Source of the DNA: Linnemannia hyalina
Taxonomy: Eukaryota; Mortierellomycota; Mortierellomycetes; Mortierellales; Mortierellaceae
Assembly (NCBI GenBank): GCA_019671135.1
Contig: JAHRHY010000001.1
Span: 4,092,001 to 4,156,000 of the forward strand
Direction of reading: 5' to 3'
DNA length: 64,000 bases
Below the pieces are notes generated by a model. That model saw only the letters and a program-made list of their open reading frames with translations. It did no database searches and was not told the origin of the DNA. Position 1 is the first letter of the stretch. Each line of letters opens with the position of its first letter. Below, piece after piece: positions 60,628-64,000 of the stretch. A program made the translations under genes and the position numbers.

Positions 60628-60635
60628 TATATATA
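60628..60635 (-). promoter_or_regulatory. TATA-like element upstream of UNC93-like gene
   Basis: TATATATA lies about 170 bp upstream of the ATG at 60460, followed on the gene strand by a C/T-rich leader. Position and context fit a core promoter, but no start site was determined. Confidence 0.3.
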
Positions 60636-60640
60636 CACAC

Positions 60641-62178
60641 AGAAGCGTACGGCGGAGTGCTTTGTGTGTCTTGGGGAAGGAGAATAGGGGATAGAGGAAG
60701 GTGAAAGGGGAAGAGAGAAGATGAGAGATGAGATGGAGCGATCGCATTGAATGGAATTGAATTGAAAGGTGGTTGTCGCCCTTTCTTTTACAGAGGCCAT
60801 TCATCCGTCCTTTCTTTATCCTCCTCTCCTTCTCTTTCTCTCCAACACTCTACTCTGTCCTTTGTTCTCACACCCACGACAGCAAAACTCAGCAACCAGG
60901 AAAGAGAAAAACACCAAAAACACCAAACACCAGATAGACGAGAGATACACAGGGACAGGCTCAAAGCCGACGAAGAGACAGTGGTTTGATCTACTCTTTT
61001 TGGCCCATCTCCAAAAAAAACCCTGTCATATTGCGTTCCCTTTTCTTGTGTCTTCTCATCCACATATACGTTCGTTCTGTTCTGTTCTGTTTTCTGCTAC
61101 TTCATCAACATACGCATCGATGAGCGAACTATGCACTGCAACTTAGGGGTAAAAATAGAGCCTTTATTTTCTTCGTCGTCCGATTCGCATATTGTTAGTC
61201 GTCTCCGATCCCTCTTACAGGGGCAATTGATTTGCCAGGAAAGTTGTGTCTTATTCTCCCATTGCCTGTCTGTCTTCTTTAAAGGACCCCCTCTATAAGT
61301 GTGTTCATTTGTTTGTCGGTTGATGTTGTGTGCTCATTGTCCGGTTGTTGTCGACAGGCACTAGGGTACAACTCCGCCATTGCGAAAAAAAAATATTGAT
61401 ACAAACGGCTTTCGATCCATGGCCGACTGTTGTCCCCAGAAAACACTAAAACCCTCTCCTTGCACAGTATTGTCTGATTCCCTCTGTTGGTTGGTGAGAG
61501 AGAAAGAGAGTGAAAGTGTGTAGGCTATGCGATGTGTGTTCTTATTGTCTTTTAGGATGATCCTCCGACCTGCTTCTCCACTTTTGTTTACCATTTTCAC
61601 AGCACGTACTCGTTTCTAGAGACTACGGCCTAGGAAATAATAAACAAGAAATGACACTAGTGTGAGCAAAGGAAGGAGAGAAGTAGGGGTAAACAAACAA
61701 CCAAATAACCAACCAACCAAGCAAACAAACAAACAAACAAACAGGTGCGCAAGAAAGAAGGAAGGAGTACAGACGTATCGTTGCTGTATGTTTTTCTTCT
61801 TTTTCGCCTTCCTGACAGTGGGAAGAGAAATAATCAAAGAGTGAGACTTTATCAACCTTAACAGGGCAGAGGGCGCAGATTAGATGCTTCTGACGTCGGG
61901 CGTGAACAATCATGTGTAACATCGATATGATATCTCTACCTGGCTCACACTTTCATTCCTGTACCGACAGCGGACAACAACAACAGCAACAGCTACGCCA
62001 ACAACAACAAACATACAGCATCCCCTCATACCAGTCATGTTTCCCCTAACGGGTCTCGTACCTTATTGGTCATTTGGAGATGTCCCTTTTGGCATTCCCT
62101 GGGACACCGGGACTCTAGGAACTGTCGTTGTCTTTGCGAGTGTATACGAGCCTGATTCATAGGCTAGGTCCGATTCAT

Positions 62179-62209
<31 letters not shown>

Positions 62210-63441
62210 TCGCCATTTACTCCTGAAGGAATGAAAGAAAAAAAACAAGCTGCTGATTGTTGTGTTGTGGTGGGAATGCACTTCCTCCTCGGTTAAGACC
62301 AAGACTAAGACCACAATGACACGGAAGCGTGCGCTGATACGACAAACGTTAGTTTTTATCATGTTTCCGATCTGTACTTGGCGTTGCAACAGGGCCAATG
62401 GTAGGGTGTGTTCTCTCTGCCCTCTCCAGCTGAGTTGTTGTTGTTGTGTTACTTTTTGTTTTTCTTTCTCCTCTTCTTTTAGAAAAGCATTCGTTACTTT
62501 TACATGGGTTAGTCCATCGTCGGAGCACACCCTCCTTTTGGTGCTCTCTTTTTCTGTTTTTTTCCTCTCCCTCTCTCTCCCTCTTACATACACGCACACA
62601 CGCCCTCTGCCTATGTCCATCGGTAGGGAATCGAGTTTGGTAAAGGTGTCCGTTCGTCCACACCATCTCAGTCCATAGACCTACTCTATACCATTCACCG
62701 CTCACCACAACTTCTCCGACAAGCTGACTTTCATCTCTGAAGGATCTTCATGCTTCATTGACAACAGTATTTTTCTACCTTTCATTTGTGAAGTATATTC
62801 ATGCCATGGGGAAAACCTCGCCCAGTTTAGCTTTCACCGATTATCCGGACGAGCGGGATGACATACTCCAGCCTTCCTTCTTCCCCCCACTTTGCACTTC
62901 ACCTGCCCTTCCCCGCCAATTTGATCTGCACATGAGTGCAAGCTAATTTGTAAAAAGGAAGCAACTAGAATGATCCTCTGCCTCTGCGCTATTCCTTTCT
63001 TGCACAATCCTTTCCCTCAAGCCTATGACGATTCCTTACCGAATAAAATGGGGCATTATCATGAGTGACAAACTGTATCCAACGATCTTGAGATTTGTTA
63101 GCGTTGGATATTTTCATCTTAGAGAGCTTTCACACCCAAGAAATAAAAAAAAAAAAGAATCGTGAAACCGAGCTTGACTACAGCGTATGCACGAAACTAG
63201 CAAACATGATCCGTTTGCCAATCCATGCACCCATAGTGAGCCACCTGAACTCTCGACGCGGTCAAAATTGATCAGAACAATAACTGGATGTGAGGTGTGA
63301 CTGCGTAGTGGCTTAGATGTTGACATCAGGCACGGGACATTCGTGCAACGCCCCAAGACTGCCCCCGAACTACCAGTGCCGTGCCTCTACTCGGCTGAGT
63401 TGCCATCGAATCCTCCCTCCCTCAGCACCACACCCTACACC
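60641..63441. other. 2.8-kb gene-poor intergenic region
   Basis: Low-complexity DNA with a (CAAA)n tract near 61720-61743 and a (TC)n run at 62182-62210. Open frames are hydrophobic or Ser-rich shadows. The last 100 bp are the promoter and leader of the gene starting at 63442. No RNA gene or transposon was recognised. Confidence 0.45.
62182..62210. repeat. (TC)n microsatellite
   Basis: About fourteen uninterrupted TC units in intergenic DNA. Confidence 0.9.
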
Positions 63442-63927
63442 ATGTTCGGCGCATTGAAGACCGCATTCCGCACACACCAGCCTGTCTCGACCTTCAAGAG
63501 GTACCGCCCCCTCATCTCTTCAGTCTCAACACTCTTGACAACCTTCAATTGATTCAGAAAGGAACAATATACTGGACCACACGATCACCTTGAGAACCCC
63601 TGGAAAGGCGCAACACCATGTTGACAACGACGGCGGCACTAGACAAAAGAAAATAACTCGGGGTGTTGCAAACAAGAAAAGAAAACACCTATAGGACCGA
63701 TCATGTGTCTCTCAGCGACTAATCGATTTCTTTTGTGATATGTGGCACATAGCTTGACTCAGTCGACTCCTCGCTGCTTCCACGCCGTGGCCCTCAGATT
63801 CGCTGAGCAAAAGAACACCATGAACCCCATCAAGCCCGAGCTCGGCGCTTCTTCTTTGTTCGGAGATGTCAGCGCACATGTCAATGAAGTCCCTGTTGAG
63901 CAGGGTGGAAAGGCAACAGTCAAGGAG
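63442..63927 (+). CDS. First two exons of a gene with a mitochondrial-looking N-terminus (runs off the window)
   Basis: Exon 1 is 63442-63500, 'MFGALKTAFRTHQPVSTFK' plus two bases, ending at GTACCG. An acceptor CACATAG at 63746-63752 joins in phase to exon 2 (63753-63927), which encodes 'LTQSTPRCFHAVALRFAEQK', 'NTMNPIKPELGASSLFGDVS' and 'AHVNEVPVEQGGKATVKE', followed by a GTATGG donor at 63928. The first 40 residues are rich in Arg, Lys, Ser, Thr and hydrophobics with no acids, as in mitochondrial presequences. The rest of the protein lies beyond the right edge. No family was recognised. The exon 1 donor is weak, so an alternative start in exon 2 (Met before NPIKPEL) is possible. Confidence 0.45.
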
Positions 63928-64000
63928 GTATGGCATTCAAGGCGAGATTTACAATTGCAGTGGATACTCATCAGGATCGATACAGGACTTGAGACGTTTC

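Overview
The window reads as nuclear DNA of an early-diverging filamentous fungus, most likely Mucoromycota and probably Mortierellaceae. The evidence is intron-containing genes with short GT-AG introns, long pyrimidine-rich 5' leaders, Mortierella-style F-box proteins with an 'IPEI' box, an UNC93-like transporter, a Crypton-type tyrosine recombinase, and eukaryotic tRNA genes with A and B boxes. No bacterial features, rRNA or CRISPR arrays were seen.

Positions 1-32500 are repeat-rich. Seven copies of one RNase H-bearing LINE family lie in three clusters (578-6785, 9184-15321, 30810-32475). Each cluster sits immediately upstream of a tRNA gene (tRNA-His 6901-6972, tRNA-Thr 15426-15497, tRNA-Phe 30584-30656, the last on the minus strand). 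All copies are 5'-truncated, and their 5' ends face the tRNA. Target-site duplications show that later copies landed 100-131 bp upstream of the tRNA, inside the 5' ends of earlier copies. This points to a LINE that targets Pol III genes and is the main discovery of the window. The same region holds a PIF/Harbinger-like MITE family (three copies, one inside a LINE), AT-rich arrays of a TCTGACA motif, hairpins, a Tc1-like terminus, a Crypton element (20735-24468, NDC10-like recombinase plus GCR1_C domain) and a decayed Fanzor/TnpB zinc-ribbon fragment (27742-28128).

Positions 25000-64000 hold host genes separated by large, low-complexity intergenic DNA. They are an F-box protein (25266-26027), a B12D/MLRQ-like small mitochondrial protein (28612-28785), an HTH/basic DNA-binding protein (29474-30121), an alpha-arrestin with a PPxY motif (33209-34726), a 947-residue disordered protein with repeated GRFT-like motifs (37981-40824), an F-box/LRR protein (44845-46983), a Skg3/Caf120-like PH-domain protein (51951-55039, two exons), a membrane-anchored glyoxal/galactose oxidase (55975-58553, at least three exons), an UNC93-like membrane transporter (59138-60460), and the first exons of a gene with a mitochondrial-looking N-terminus that runs off the right edge (63442 onward). 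The genes form no operon. The arrestin, F-box and PH-domain proteins suggest trafficking, ubiquitin and mRNA-turnover roles, but nothing in the layout shows that they act together.

Limits: all intron boundaries were read by eye, family names come from motif recognition without database searches, and the repeat alignments were made by eye.
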